Positions 16,401 through 23,481 of a DNA stretch of 47,484 nucleotides are shown one piece after another. The translations under genes were made by a program, and so were the position numbers. A model generated the notes under the pieces. It was not told the DNA's origin. It did not search any database and worked only from the letters and a program-made list of their open reading frames with translations. Where the stretch lies: the IMG/VR virus record IMGVR_UViG_3300046665_000438, positions 1-47,484 of that record. One strand, given 5' to 3'. The stretch is from a virus. Numbering within the stretch: the first letter of the stretch is position 1; each line of letters begins with the position of its first letter.

Positions 16401-16984
16401 TCATCTACGGGGGCCAGGCGTTCAGCATGGGCATGAAACTCGGGGTTCCCGAGCGCTTTGCCCAGCGCATCATGGACGGTGTGTTCGCCGGCTACCCGCG
16501 CCTGGCACCGTGGCAGAAGGAAACCGTCGAGCTGGCCAAGCGGCAGGGGTTCATCACCACTGCCTTCGGCACGCGCAAGCACGTCGACCCCAACATCCTC
16601 AGCCGCGACGGCTCCCTGCGGTCGCGGGCTGAGCGCCAAACCGTCAACCATGAGATTCAGGGCTGCGCCGCCGACATCCTGAAAGTGGTGCTGACCGGCG
16701 CCCACCACACCCGCCTGTACGAAGAGACCCGCTCCCACCTAATCGCCCCGGTGTACGACGAACTCGTTAACTCGGTGCCGATCGACAACGTCTTCGAATT
16801 CGCCTCGCGTGCCCAGGACCTGATGAACCTGACGCCACCAGGGCACCCGATCCCGATGCTGGCCGAGGTGTCGATCGGGCGGAACTGGCACGACTCAGGG
16901 AACAACGAACTGGGCGATCGCCCGTCGCAGCGCAAGGTTGAAGCGCTGTTCGACAAATGGATGAAAGAGGGGTGGGCAGCATGA
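13418..16984 (+). CDS. polA: Three-domain family A DNA polymerase (1188 aa)
   Basis: All three Pol I activities are present. The 5' nuclease spans about 1-290 (VEADDVIGAF, TVDRDLSQL, Val-Gly-Asp-Lys-Thr-Asp). The 3'-5' exonuclease has Asp-Tyr-Glu at 340-342, an Exo II Asn-Ala-Arg-Phe-Glu near 420-424 (usually ending in Asp), and Exo III Tyr-x3-Asp at 495-499. The polymerase domain has motif A Asp876, motif B Arg985/Lys989/Tyr997 and motif C Tyr-Asp-Glu (1113-1115, usually His-Asp-Glu). About 45 extra residues sit between the Asp-Ile-His helix and motif B. I chose GTG 13418, six bases after GGGG; ATG 13406 is an alternative. The end overlaps the next gene by ATGA. Replicative use is inferred. 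Confidence 0.93.
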   Translation: MKLNGLALLDVRGLLLHAYHRGTDPDAKLSPLTDKPVNSAGYGLRGFLDTYIIPLLSDFSPLNIIAVWDGGNTYREGLFADYKAKRHAEEKDPAVEAQLKKMFDMAKALLAYAGAFNVHVQGVEADDVIGAFCRQFPDVLKLVHTVDRDLSQLNDDNTTVLVKNMPADDFEGYATRWVRLYKSLVGDKTDEYGGVPQVGPKAFEYLVSEYGWDGMEQLEACVASNDYAFLLQAAEATGCKVLRKIYESRSTWRLMYTLAGLHPELLYGTQGRMIIRPEWYVRLPDATKVKDLLTMAGDPSLFEHFAPHMPSMTLVTPENWPQVHAAYVTGLQDTPLASFDYETYDSLGHDWTPALPDTARGYVDVLSQRLTGGSFTYGSNLQHTFYLPVLHKNTANLDQGELVNVLLDIEEAGLDFVAHNARFEEQVTKQCLNFQLDGPVCTQMLGSYVDENLEQGLKAHARQWLKYDQVEYKDLLARHGARDMRDLTGEQVTHYACDDSFVAARLATLFWLILKLENQWKFAYEEDRYTVHPFNRSFETGVRLGFDRLQELATTDAEAVQTKTARLHGLLAEHCSQISIVGAEFMKKAEADNLLKLYIHDKLNRSQAQAKVAEAYERWRLGSVYTPYRETFTPAEFIATEKGFTRVAEKVGLPIVMESVSGKAITAWLMSSQHHLKQHGSTDPRARQLVELVQEAAGEIRKREGAAFVTLKRFIETEVLHLDGVRVIEGDELNLNSPKQMQELLYCKLQLPVRLRTSPQKGSRRDELGLEGNPSTNEDAMLAAMAEDCPEGDWRREVLQLLIDTKECMTRQSLYYNKYPHWQHPSTGVVHPGTRNCGTKTRRPAGSSLNILAVSKGPLRSVFLPRYKGNVVVSLDFSGQELRLAGSAARDPVLIEAYTGGGTYVDEDGMTRALFKDIHSVTGCTFAANVLEQAMGPEILKRLSFDASGSMDYEQFVSLLKEGEHVYELVGDLALPLGKAIIKIRKMAKTVNFLIIYGGQAFSMGMKLGVPERFAQRIMDGVFAGYPRLAPWQKETVELAKRQGFITTAFGTRKHVDPNILSRDGSLRSRAERQTVNHEIQGCAADILKVVLTGAHHTRLYEETRSHLIAPVYDELVNSVPIDNVFEFASRAQDLMNLTPPGHPIPMLAEVSIGRNWHDSGNNELGDRPSQRKVEALFDKWMKEGWAA

Positions 16985-18261
16985 TCCAGCTGAACAGTGA
17001 TCAGCGTGGCGGCGTCGACCGCATGCTGGAGTTTGCCGAGAGCGAGGAACCATTCTTCCTGCTCGACGGCCGCGCCGGTACCGGCAAGTCCACCAGCGCG
17101 CAGACCTTCGCCCGCGAGACGGACCAAAGCGTGGTGTTCACCGCGCCGACCAACAAGGCGACCAAGGTGCTCAAGCAGATGTGCGAGACCGAGCTGCAGG
17201 GGCTGGTCCCGTGCCGCACGATCTACTCCCTGCTCGGGTTGCGCATGGACAACAGCGGGGAAGTGCGCAAGGTGCGCGCCGCTGACGCCTTCAATCAGGC
17301 CAGCAACTACCAGGTGGTGGTGGTCGATGAAGGCTCCATGGCGAACTCGGGCCTGATGTTTCACATCGAGCGCACCGCCAAGAACGAAGGCGTCAAGTTC
17401 CTGTTCATGGCCGATGTCACCCAGCTGCCGCCGGTGGGGGAGGAACGGTCAGAGGTGTTCAACATCGAGAACCGCTGGCAGTTGGACAAGGTCGAGCGGC
17501 ACGACAACCAGATCCTGACCTTCGCCACACACATGCGCGACTGCATTTTGCATGGTGAGGTGTTGAAACTGTTCAGCGCCAATGATGAACGCGGCGGGGT
17601 CTACCTGCTCGACTACAAGCGTCTGCGGGCCAAGGCGGTCGACGCCTTCAACAGCGACAGCTACCGCGCCGATCCGGGCTCGATCAAGGTGATCGCGTGG
17701 CGTAACGACACCGTGGCCATGTACAACGGGCTGATCCGGGATTCCATGTACGGCGCCAAGCTGGCCGCCGAGGCACCCTTTCAACCGGGCGAACGGGTGG
17801 TGGTGTGCCAGCCAATCATGTCGGTGGACGGCAAAGAGACCCTGATGACCACGGACGAAGAGGGCACGGTGTTCTCGATCGACGTGCAGCTGCACCCGAT
17901 GTACAGCGAGCTGACCTGTTACCGCGTGGAAGTCCGGCCGGAAATGGATGAACACATGCTGGTCACCTGCTGGGTCATCCACCCCAGCTCCGAACGGGCC
18001 TACAAGCGCCTGCTCAACGATCTGTCGGAGCGCGCCAAGACTGGGCAGTACGGCTGGCCAGCCTTCTGGAAAGCCAAGGAAGTGATTCATGACGTGCGCC
18101 CCAGCCACGCCATCACCGCCCACCGTGCGCAGGGCTCGACCTACGAATCCGTGTTCGTCGACTCGGCCGACATCCTGCTCAACCGCAACTACATCGAAAG
18201 CTTGCAGTGCCTGAACGTGGCCTGCACCCGCCCACGTCGCATTCTGGCGATCAGCAAATGA
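16981..18261 (+). CDS. Dda/RecD-like superfamily 1B helicase (426 aa)
   Basis: Walker A GRAGTGKS is at 30-37, motif Ia has Thr-Ala-Pro-Thr-Asn-Lys-Ala, motif II is Val-Val-Val-Val-Asp-Glu-Gly, and motif III reads Ala-Asp-Val-Thr-Gln-Leu-Pro-Pro-Val-Gly. The C-terminal lobe has a Thr-Ala-His-Arg-Ala-Gln-Gly-Ser-Thr motif and ends with Val-Ala-Cys-Thr-Arg-Pro-Arg, as in Dda and RecD2. Such helicases run 5' to 3' and help start replication or clear proteins. The length is close to T4 Dda. ATGA overlaps at both ends tie it to the polymerase and nuclease genes. Confidence 0.9.
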   Translation: MIQLNSDQRGGVDRMLEFAESEEPFFLLDGRAGTGKSTSAQTFARETDQSVVFTAPTNKATKVLKQMCETELQGLVPCRTIYSLLGLRMDNSGEVRKVRAADAFNQASNYQVVVVDEGSMANSGLMFHIERTAKNEGVKFLFMADVTQLPPVGEERSEVFNIENRWQLDKVERHDNQILTFATHMRDCILHGEVLKLFSANDERGGVYLLDYKRLRAKAVDAFNSDSYRADPGSIKVIAWRNDTVAMYNGLIRDSMYGAKLAAEAPFQPGERVVVCQPIMSVDGKETLMTTDEEGTVFSIDVQLHPMYSELTCYRVEVRPEMDEHMLVTCWVIHPSSERAYKRLLNDLSERAKTGQYGWPAFWKAKEVIHDVRPSHAITAHRAQGSTYESVFVDSADILLNRNYIESLQCLNVACTRPRRILAISK

Positions 18262-18755
18262 AGACACCTCAAGAGAAAGGCAAGGCGTTCGAAGAGGAAT
18301 TTCGTCTGTATCTCAAGGAGGTGATGCAGAAACACCCGATGGCCAGCGCCCGGTTCTATGACACGCACTCGGCCGGCGCCTTCCTGCCGGACCAGCCGGG
18401 CGACACCATCGCGTGCTTTCGCGGGATCTGCCACCTGTTCGAACTCAAGAGCAGCGAGGTGCATGCCAGCCTGAGCGCCGGCCTGTCCAAGCTGCTGGCC
18501 AACCACCAGGCCACCCACCTGAAAATTTGGGCGCGAGCCGGCGCCAGCACCCACGTTCTGTTCTGGCAGCAGAGCACCGGGGTGATCGAGCTGTGGGATG
18601 GCGAGTGCGTGGCCGTGGTTCGTCACGCCCCACACATGCGCCTCAAGCCAGAGGGCGTGTGCGAAACCTACCCCGACTTCGAGGCCTTCAAGGCCGCCTT
18701 TACTGCCGCCCTATTGCACAACCCGCGGTACACCGCGAAGAAGGTTTTCAGATGA
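18258..18755 (+). CDS. PD-(D/E)xK nuclease-like protein, possible resolvase (165 aa)
   Basis: The start forms an ATGA overlap with the helicase stop. A Lys-Gly-Lys-Ala-Phe-Glu-Glu helix opens the protein. The catalytic-type triad is Asp49 (in Pro-Gly-Asp-Thr), Glu62 and Lys64 (Phe-Glu-Leu-Lys), the spacing of the PD-(D/E)xK fold. The order of Gly-Lys-x-Phe-Glu helix, Asp and Glu-x-Lys resembles RecU-like Holliday junction resolvases. It could resolve replication or recombination junctions before packaging. The exact substrate cannot be told from sequence. Confidence 0.7.
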   Translation: MKTPQEKGKAFEEEFRLYLKEVMQKHPMASARFYDTHSAGAFLPDQPGDTIACFRGICHLFELKSSEVHASLSAGLSKLLANHQATHLKIWARAGASTHVLFWQQSTGVIELWDGECVAVVRHAPHMRLKPEGVCETYPDFEAFKAAFTAALLHNPRYTAKKVFR

Positions 18756-19843
18756 CCGACATCCTTGTCTTCACCGACCCACACCTCGGCAAGAGCCTGG
18801 TTTCCCACACCACCCTGGACAGCCGGCGCCGCCTGCGGGACGGGATCTACCAGCACAACAGCGGGCTGCTCGATCGCTTCCCGCACGCGGTCAAGGCCTG
18901 CCTCGGCGATCTGTTCGACCGCTTCACCAACCCGGAAGACGTGATCTGGCAAGGTATGAGCCTGGCCGACAGGGTGGATTACATCATGGCCGGCAACCAT
19001 GACCTGGTGAACGATCGGGGCCGCCTCGGCACCCTGCAACTGATGGACAAAGCCCGGCCGGGGGTGATCCAGCTCACGCCGTTTGGCGAGGCCCGGGGCT
19101 ACCTGCACGACGTGCGCCCCGGGGTGTCCTTCCTGTTCATCCCACACCACAGCACCGACGACCTGTTCCATGAATCGCTGGCCGCCGCCGAGAACTGGGT
19201 GCGCGGCAAGGCGGCCGGGACCAAGGCCTATCTGTGCGTGCACTGCAACTACGACTCCGGCTTTGCCACTGACGACACCGCGCTGTCGCTGACCCGCAAG
19301 CAGGGTAAGCAGCTGCTCGATGCCGGCTTCGATTACATCCTGATCGGCCACGACCACCACCCCCGCGAGGACTTTGACGGCCGCGTGGTGATCTTGGGCA
19401 ACACCCACCCCACGGGGTTTGGCGACATCACCGACAAGCGCGTGATGCTGATCCGCCCGGATGGCAAGCACGAATTCCACACCGTGTGGCACCGCAATAG
19501 CGGCTACCTACACCTGGACGTGAACGACCTGATCGCCCCGGACTTCGACTTTGACGAAGACAGGGGCGTGCAATTCATCGAAATCAGCGGCGCGTTGCAG
19601 GCCAGCCAGGTGATGGATCTGGCCCGTGCGGTGCGCAAGATTTGGCAGAGCTGGGCACCCCTGGCCGTGCGCAACACCGCCGAGGTGATCAAGCCCGGTA
19701 CCGGCGAGACGCTGGCCGACCACGACATCCACCAACTGGACATGCAGATCCGCGCCGAGCTGATCCGGCGCCCGGAGCTGGTCGAACTGTTTGACTCCTT
19801 TTGGGCCGAGACTGCGCCCGCCCTGCAGGAAGAGGAAGCGTGA
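18752..19843 (+). CDS. sbcD: SbcD/Mre11-like metallophosphatase nuclease subunit (363 aa)
   Basis: The metallophosphatase motifs are in order: Thr-Asp-Pro-His-Leu-Gly near residue 9, GDLFDR near 51, GNHD near 78, a Val-His-Cys-Asn segment near 163, and Gly-His-Asp-His-His near 199. SbcD-type enzymes bind two metal ions and cut double-strand ends and hairpins together with the SbcC ATPase, encoded three genes downstream. The C-terminal 110 residues probably form the capping and SbcC-binding part. ATGA with the nuclease gene and TGATG with the next gene show tight coupling. Confidence 0.9.
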   Translation: MTDILVFTDPHLGKSLVSHTTLDSRRRLRDGIYQHNSGLLDRFPHAVKACLGDLFDRFTNPEDVIWQGMSLADRVDYIMAGNHDLVNDRGRLGTLQLMDKARPGVIQLTPFGEARGYLHDVRPGVSFLFIPHHSTDDLFHESLAAAENWVRGKAAGTKAYLCVHCNYDSGFATDDTALSLTRKQGKQLLDAGFDYILIGHDHHPREDFDGRVVILGNTHPTGFGDITDKRVMLIRPDGKHEFHTVWHRNSGYLHLDVNDLIAPDFDFDEDRGVQFIEISGALQASQVMDLARAVRKIWQSWAPLAVRNTAEVIKPGTGETLADHDIHQLDMQIRAELIRRPELVELFDSFWAETAPALQEEEA

Positions 19844-20088
19844 TGAGACTGGAAATCGAGCTGCTCAAGACCGAAGCAGAGCGCGTTGAGGCGCCACCGG
19901 GTCGGATCGTCCTGTTGAACGGCGTGCGATACATGGTCTATGGCGTGGCGCACGGAGCCGGGACAAGTCGCCAAGGCGAGATAGTCGTCTATGCCGATAT
20001 GGACACAGGCCGAATGTTCTACCGGACCCTCGCAAACTTCGCCGACCAGATGGCGTGGAACGTGGTTAAACAAGAAGGGGAAGCGTGA
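19843..20088 (+). CDS. Small hypothetical protein between SbcD and SbcC (81 aa)
   Basis: The start (TGATG at 19841-19845) is coupled to the SbcD-like stop. The product is a small strand-rich domain: a Leu-Glu-Ile-Glu-Leu strand, Arg-Ile-Val-Leu-Leu-Asn-Gly-Val-Arg-Tyr-Met-Val-Tyr-Gly hairpin, then Ile-Val-Val-Tyr-Ala and a C-terminal helix. This could be an SH3-like barrel. No catalytic residues stand out. Position suggests a possible link to the SbcCD-like complex, but function is unknown. Confidence 0.6.
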   Translation: MRLEIELLKTEAERVEAPPGRIVLLNGVRYMVYGVAHGAGTSRQGEIVVYADMDTGRMFYRTLANFADQMAWNVVKQEGEA

Positions 20089-20375
20089 TGAAAATCGACA
20101 TCATCAAAGGCCCAGCGGGCTCCGGCAAATCCACCAAGCTGCGGCAGATCGAGCAGGACTACAAGGACGCCGGCAAGGAAGTGCTCAGCATCCACTCGCA
20201 ATTCAGCCTGAGTTACCTGCGCCGGCGGATCATCCTCGCTGCCCTGCAGGGCTACGTGGCGATCGTGCTCGATGACTGTTCCCAGGAGAAGTTGAGAAAG
20301 CTGCTGCGTGCGCAGAAGCAAATCGAGGAACGCATGGATGTCGACATCGTGCTGCACGTTGTGGAGGCTGCGTAA
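20088..20375 (+). CDS. Small P-loop protein between SbcD and SbcC (95 aa)
   Basis: The ATG at 20088 overlaps the previous stop. Residues 8-17 hold a clear Walker A, GPAGSGKST, preceded by an Ile-Asp-Ile-Ile-Lys strand. A Walker B-like Ile-Val-Leu-Asp-Asp strand lies near 60. At 95 aa it is much shorter than normal P-loop ATPases and has no visible sensor or arginine finger. It may be a minimal NTPase. Its position inside the SbcD-SbcC interval is unusual. It ends with TAATG overlapping the SbcC-like start. Confidence 0.65.
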   Translation: MKIDIIKGPAGSGKSTKLRQIEQDYKDAGKEVLSIHSQFSLSYLRRRIILAALQGYVAIVLDDCSQEKLRKLLRAQKQIEERMDVDIVLHVVEAA

Positions 20376-22582
20376 TGTTAGAGCGCCTGGAACTCAACAA
20401 CTTCAAGAAGCATGAGCACCTGGTGCTGGACTTCACCGCTGGGTTGAATGGGGTGACAGGCCCGAACTACCGGGGCAAAACCACCGTGCTCTACGGGATT
20501 CTCTACTGCCTGGGCGGCGCCCGGCTGGTGCCAGGCTCGCGCCTGCAAACCCGGGGCACCAACGCCGGGTTCAAACAATCGCTGTGGCTGAGCTTCGGCA
20601 ACATCGGCCGGTACCGGATCGAGCGCACCAAGACCGGTGCCACCCTGACCGAGCTGTGTACAGACGGCACCGAGCAACCGGTGGCCACCGGCACCACGCC
20701 CGTGAATCAGGCGATCGCCCGCCTGCTGGGCATGCCGCTCAAGCGCTTCGCGCAGATCAAGTACGCCAAACAGCGCAAGGCCAGCGCCCTGTTGGAAGTG
20801 GGCAGCACCGAGTTGTTCAAGATCATCACCGAGCTGACCGGACTGGAGCGGGTCACCCTGGTGCTGGAGAAGGTCAGCGGCCAGCTCAAGGCGTGGAAGC
20901 TGCTGCAGGATGAATCACCCCTGACCGACATTGATGCGCAACAGGTGCAGGTGATGAACTGGCTGGGTGAAGAAATCCAGTTGAGCGGCGACCTGTTGCA
21001 GCTGAACAACGAGCTGACCGAGGCCACCCATCAGCGGGGCATCAGCGAAGACCACGAACGCCGGCTGTCACAGGCGCAGACCGCCGTGTTTGGCGCAGTC
21101 ACCACGCTGCGCCAGGCCGAACGCGAGGCCACGGCCAGCACGGCGGCGCTGGAGGAAGCGCAGCAGCAGCTCGCCCAGTTCCGAGGTCACCCCCTGACCA
21201 CCGAAGGCCTGTTCGACCTGGAACTACAGCTCAAGGATCTGCGCGAGCTGGCGATGTCCACCAAGCAGGCGCGCAACCAGGTCAAGCAGGTGCAGCTGGA
21301 TCTGGAATCCGCCCAGCAGGAATTGCAGGCGGCGGTCAGGAAGGCCGCGCCGCTGCGTGACGACCTCAAGGCACTGCGCCGCGAGGGGGGAGTGGATCTG
21401 GAAGCCCTGCGCGAAGCCGCCGCACAGGCCGAGGCCAACAAACAAGCCGCCGGGGACCGGCTGGAAGCGCTGATCGAGGCCGGCAAGAACGGGGTGTGCG
21501 TGGGGTGCAAGCGGCCGTTTGACGCCTTCAACCCCCACGACCACGCCGAGCAGGTGCGCGAGCACCAAGAGACCTGGCGCCAGAAACTGGGGGCGGCCCA
21601 GCTGGTCAGAGACGCCTTGCAGGCCGAGACGAACTACCGCCAGAACTTGGCCCAGGCCGAGGACGCTTTGCGCCAGGCCGAGAACGCGGTGCACCTGCAC
21701 CAGGTGACGTGCAACCGGCTGAGCGACCAGCTCGATCAGGCCACCCGCGACTCCCTGACCCTGCCGCCGACTGAATCCCTGGCCCCGCAGATCGAGGCGC
21801 TGGAAGCGCAGATCAGCACCGGTCGGCAGGATGCGCACCGCCAAGCCAACTTGCGTCAGGCGCTGGCCGTGGCCGAGGGCAACGCCACGCAGCGCAACCA
21901 GTGGCTAACCAACGCCAAGAACGATTTGCACCAGACCGAAATCCAGCACCAGGTGGTCGGGGTCGACCTGCCTACGGCGCTGCGCACGCACCGCGAGAAG
22001 GTCGAGCAGTTCGACAGCCAGATCCGCCGCCTGCAGGAGCAGATCGGCGTGCTCTCCAACCTCCGGCACGGCCTGCACGAACAACGGATCGCGCTGGAAC
22101 GCACGCTGGCCACCGTGGTCGAGCGCAACCGCCAGCACGAACAGGCGGCACAGAAGGTCGGCCTGCTCACCGAACTGCTGGGGCACATCCGCAGCAACCG
22201 CGATCGCTACAGCAAGCAGGTGTGGGACGTGTTCATGGCCAGCGCCTCGATGTTCGCCAGCAACGCCACCGGCGGGGTGATCGAGTCGATCAGCCGCGGC
22301 GAAGACGGTGCCTTCACCTTCGTCGAGGACGGTTTCGAAATGGAGCAGGCCGAAGCCTCGGGCGCCCAGCTGGCGATCATCGGCACCGCCGTGCAACTGG
22401 CGCTCGATGCCGCCGCGCTGTCGCCACTGAACCTGGTGCTGATGGACGAACCCACCGCCGACATGGACCCGGAACGCGCTCTGGCGTTCAGCACCTTGCT
22501 CGCCGGCAGCGGCAAACAGGTGGTGATGGTGACGCACCGCGAAATGGACGGGGCTGTATTCGACAACACGCTGGAGATTTGA
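20375..22582 (+). CDS. sbcC: SbcC/Rad50-like ATPase with zinc hook (735 aa)
   Basis: The N-terminus has the Rad50 opening (Leu-Asn-Asn-Phe-Lys-Lys-His) and Walker A GPNYRGKTT at 29-37. Long coiled coils follow, split by a zinc hook Cys375-x-x-Cys378 (CVGC), then a second coil. The C-terminal head has Walker B with Leu-Met-Asp-Glu-Pro-Thr near 690 and a Val-Thr-His-Arg switch near 721. At 735 aa it is shorter than bacterial SbcC (about 1000), mainly in the coils, like T4 gp46. With the SbcD-like subunit it would process DNA ends for recombination-dependent replication. Confidence 0.92.
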   Translation: MLERLELNNFKKHEHLVLDFTAGLNGVTGPNYRGKTTVLYGILYCLGGARLVPGSRLQTRGTNAGFKQSLWLSFGNIGRYRIERTKTGATLTELCTDGTEQPVATGTTPVNQAIARLLGMPLKRFAQIKYAKQRKASALLEVGSTELFKIITELTGLERVTLVLEKVSGQLKAWKLLQDESPLTDIDAQQVQVMNWLGEEIQLSGDLLQLNNELTEATHQRGISEDHERRLSQAQTAVFGAVTTLRQAEREATASTAALEEAQQQLAQFRGHPLTTEGLFDLELQLKDLRELAMSTKQARNQVKQVQLDLESAQQELQAAVRKAAPLRDDLKALRREGGVDLEALREAAAQAEANKQAAGDRLEALIEAGKNGVCVGCKRPFDAFNPHDHAEQVREHQETWRQKLGAAQLVRDALQAETNYRQNLAQAEDALRQAENAVHLHQVTCNRLSDQLDQATRDSLTLPPTESLAPQIEALEAQISTGRQDAHRQANLRQALAVAEGNATQRNQWLTNAKNDLHQTEIQHQVVGVDLPTALRTHREKVEQFDSQIRRLQEQIGVLSNLRHGLHEQRIALERTLATVVERNRQHEQAAQKVGLLTELLGHIRSNRDRYSKQVWDVFMASASMFASNATGGVIESISRGEDGAFTFVEDGFEMEQAEASGAQLAIIGTAVQLALDAAALSPLNLVLMDEPTADMDPERALAFSTLLAGSGKQVVMVTHREMDGAVFDNTLEI

Positions 22583-22584
22583 CC

Positions 22585-22803
22585 ATGGCCGATGCCGCTG
22601 ATTCTGCTGGGGACGAACAGGAATTGATCGAGGACCTGCTGCTGCGCCAGCACCGGGCAGCCGCCGCCCAGCACCAGAAGGTGATGGCGACGTGTACCGG
22701 GGAGTGCCTGAACTGTGAGGCGCCCCTTGAACAGGGGCGGTATTGCGATGAAGACTGCCGCCTGGACCACGAACGCCGCGTTACGTCGCACCTACGGCGG
22801 TGA
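22585..22803 (+). CDS. Small zinc-finger protein, DksA/TraR-like ending (72 aa)
   Basis: The ATG lies two bases after the SbcC-like stop. An acidic helix covers residues 10-35, then four cysteines follow in the pattern Cys-x2-Cys-x9-Cys-x3-Cys (about 46-62), a C4 zinc finger, and a basic tail. The helix-plus-finger layout and size recall TraR/DksA-type proteins, which act at the RNA polymerase channel. A DNA-binding finger is equally possible. It is the last rightward gene and runs 23 bp into the converging gene. Confidence 0.6.
   Translation: MADAADSAGDEQELIEDLLLRQHRAAAAQHQKVMATCTGECLNCEAPLEQGRYCDEDCRLDHERRVTSHLRR
22721..22739. other. Perfect 7-bp hairpin near the convergence point
   Basis: CGCCCCT (22721-22727) pairs with AGGGGCG (22733-22739) across TGAAC, inside the zinc-finger gene. 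It reads as a hairpin on both strands, but has no T run on either. It lies about 40 bases past the end of the leftward structural operon, where a leftward stop signal would be expected. Confidence 0.35.
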
Positions 22804-23230
22804 AGTAGCCCGGCTGTACAAAGTCCTCGGCGGTCAGGCCGAGGGTTTTCTTGCGCTTGTTCCAGTAGGCCCAGCCGAAGGTGCGCACCGCCGCGTACAC
22901 CGCGTAGCGGGTGGCTCGATCAATCCCCCGGGCCTCCATGGCCTCCAGAAAGATCAGGTCAGACTCGGCCCGGCTGTAGCGCTGCGAGCAGTACAGCCAG
23001 TCATGAAACACCGTTGGCGTGCGCAACAACCCATTGACGTTGATCGCCCCCCGCAACAGGCGCGGGATCGACCCCATGTCGGTGATAAAGCCCCTGGGCG
23101 CAATGATCTTGTCGCCGTTGCTCCGCAGACCAATCAACGGGTCGATGACCGCCCATTCATCCGGCACGGGGATGCCCCCCGGGCTGTATTCCTGCAGGTT
23201 CAGCAGGCTGATGAACTGGAAGGCGCTCAT
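22781..23230 (-). CDS. DUF1353 family phage protein (149 aa)
   Basis: The sequence has the DUF1353 hallmarks: a Phe-Ile-Thr-Asp-Met-Gly-Ser-Ile-Pro-Arg core (about 68-77), His-Asp-Trp-Leu-Tyr near 96, and Ser-Arg-x2-Ser-Asp-x-Ile-Phe-Leu-Glu-Ala-Met (about 105-119). These conserved Asp and His residues look like a metal or catalytic site, but the family's function is unknown; it is often found near phage tail or lysis genes. Its start overlaps the holin-like stop as ATGA. It is the last leftward gene. Confidence 0.85.
   Translation of the reverse strand: MSAFQFISLLNLQEYSPGGIPVPDEWAVIDPLIGLRSNGDKIIAPRGFITDMGSIPRLLRGAINVNGLLRTPTVFHDWLYCSQRYSRAESDLIFLEAMEARGIDRATRYAVYAAVRTFGWAYWNKRKKTLGLTAEDFVQPGYFTAVGAT
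22825..22852 (+). terminator. Rightward terminator inside the opposing gene
   Basis: CCTCGGC (22825-22831), loop GGTCAG, GCCGAGG (22838-22844), then GTTTTCTT. This is a good intrinsic terminator for rightward transcripts, 22 bases after the last rightward stop. The bases also encode the C-terminal region of the leftward DUF1353 gene, so both functions share one sequence. Confidence 0.7.
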
Positions 23231-23481
23231 GATTTGTCGACCTTGTCGTCCAGCGCCTTGGCGATCGCGTCCTCGATCACGTCGGTCGGCTTGCGCTCAT
23301 CGCGAAAGATCAGGATCAGCGCGATGACCAGCGCGGCCCCCGCCGCCGCCTGTTCCACCGGCACCCCGAGGTAGGCCGACAGCGAGCCCAGGCCCAAGGC
23401 CAGCCCCTGCCAGGTCGACGGCTGCTGCAAGTAGCGCAGCAACAGGTTCAGCAAAGCTTGTCGTGTTTCAGGACTGCCCAT
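23227..23481 (-). CDS. Holin-like small membrane protein (84 aa)
   Basis: Two hydrophobic segments are visible: a weaker one near residues 21-38 (Trp-Gln-Gly-Leu-Ala-Leu-Gly) and a strong one near 45-64 (Ala-Leu-Val-Ile-Ala-Leu-Ile-Leu-Ile). A charged tail follows. Size and layout fit class II-like holins, which open the inner membrane at lysis. Two starts lie two codons apart: GTG at 23487 and ATG at 23481. The ATG has better spacing from the G-rich ribosome site. A hairpin lies just upstream. A tail-region membrane protein of other function is possible. Confidence 0.6.
   Translation of the reverse strand: MGSPETRQALLNLLLRYLQQPSTWQGLALGLGSLSAYLGVPVEQAAAGAALVIALILIFRDERKPTDVIEDAIAKALDDKVDKS

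Noticed and set aside
14264-16738. An 824-aa leftward frame opposite the DNA polymerase gene
   Set aside because: It is a mirror of the GC-rich polymerase codons, rich in Gln, Val, His and Gly, and has no recognisable domain.
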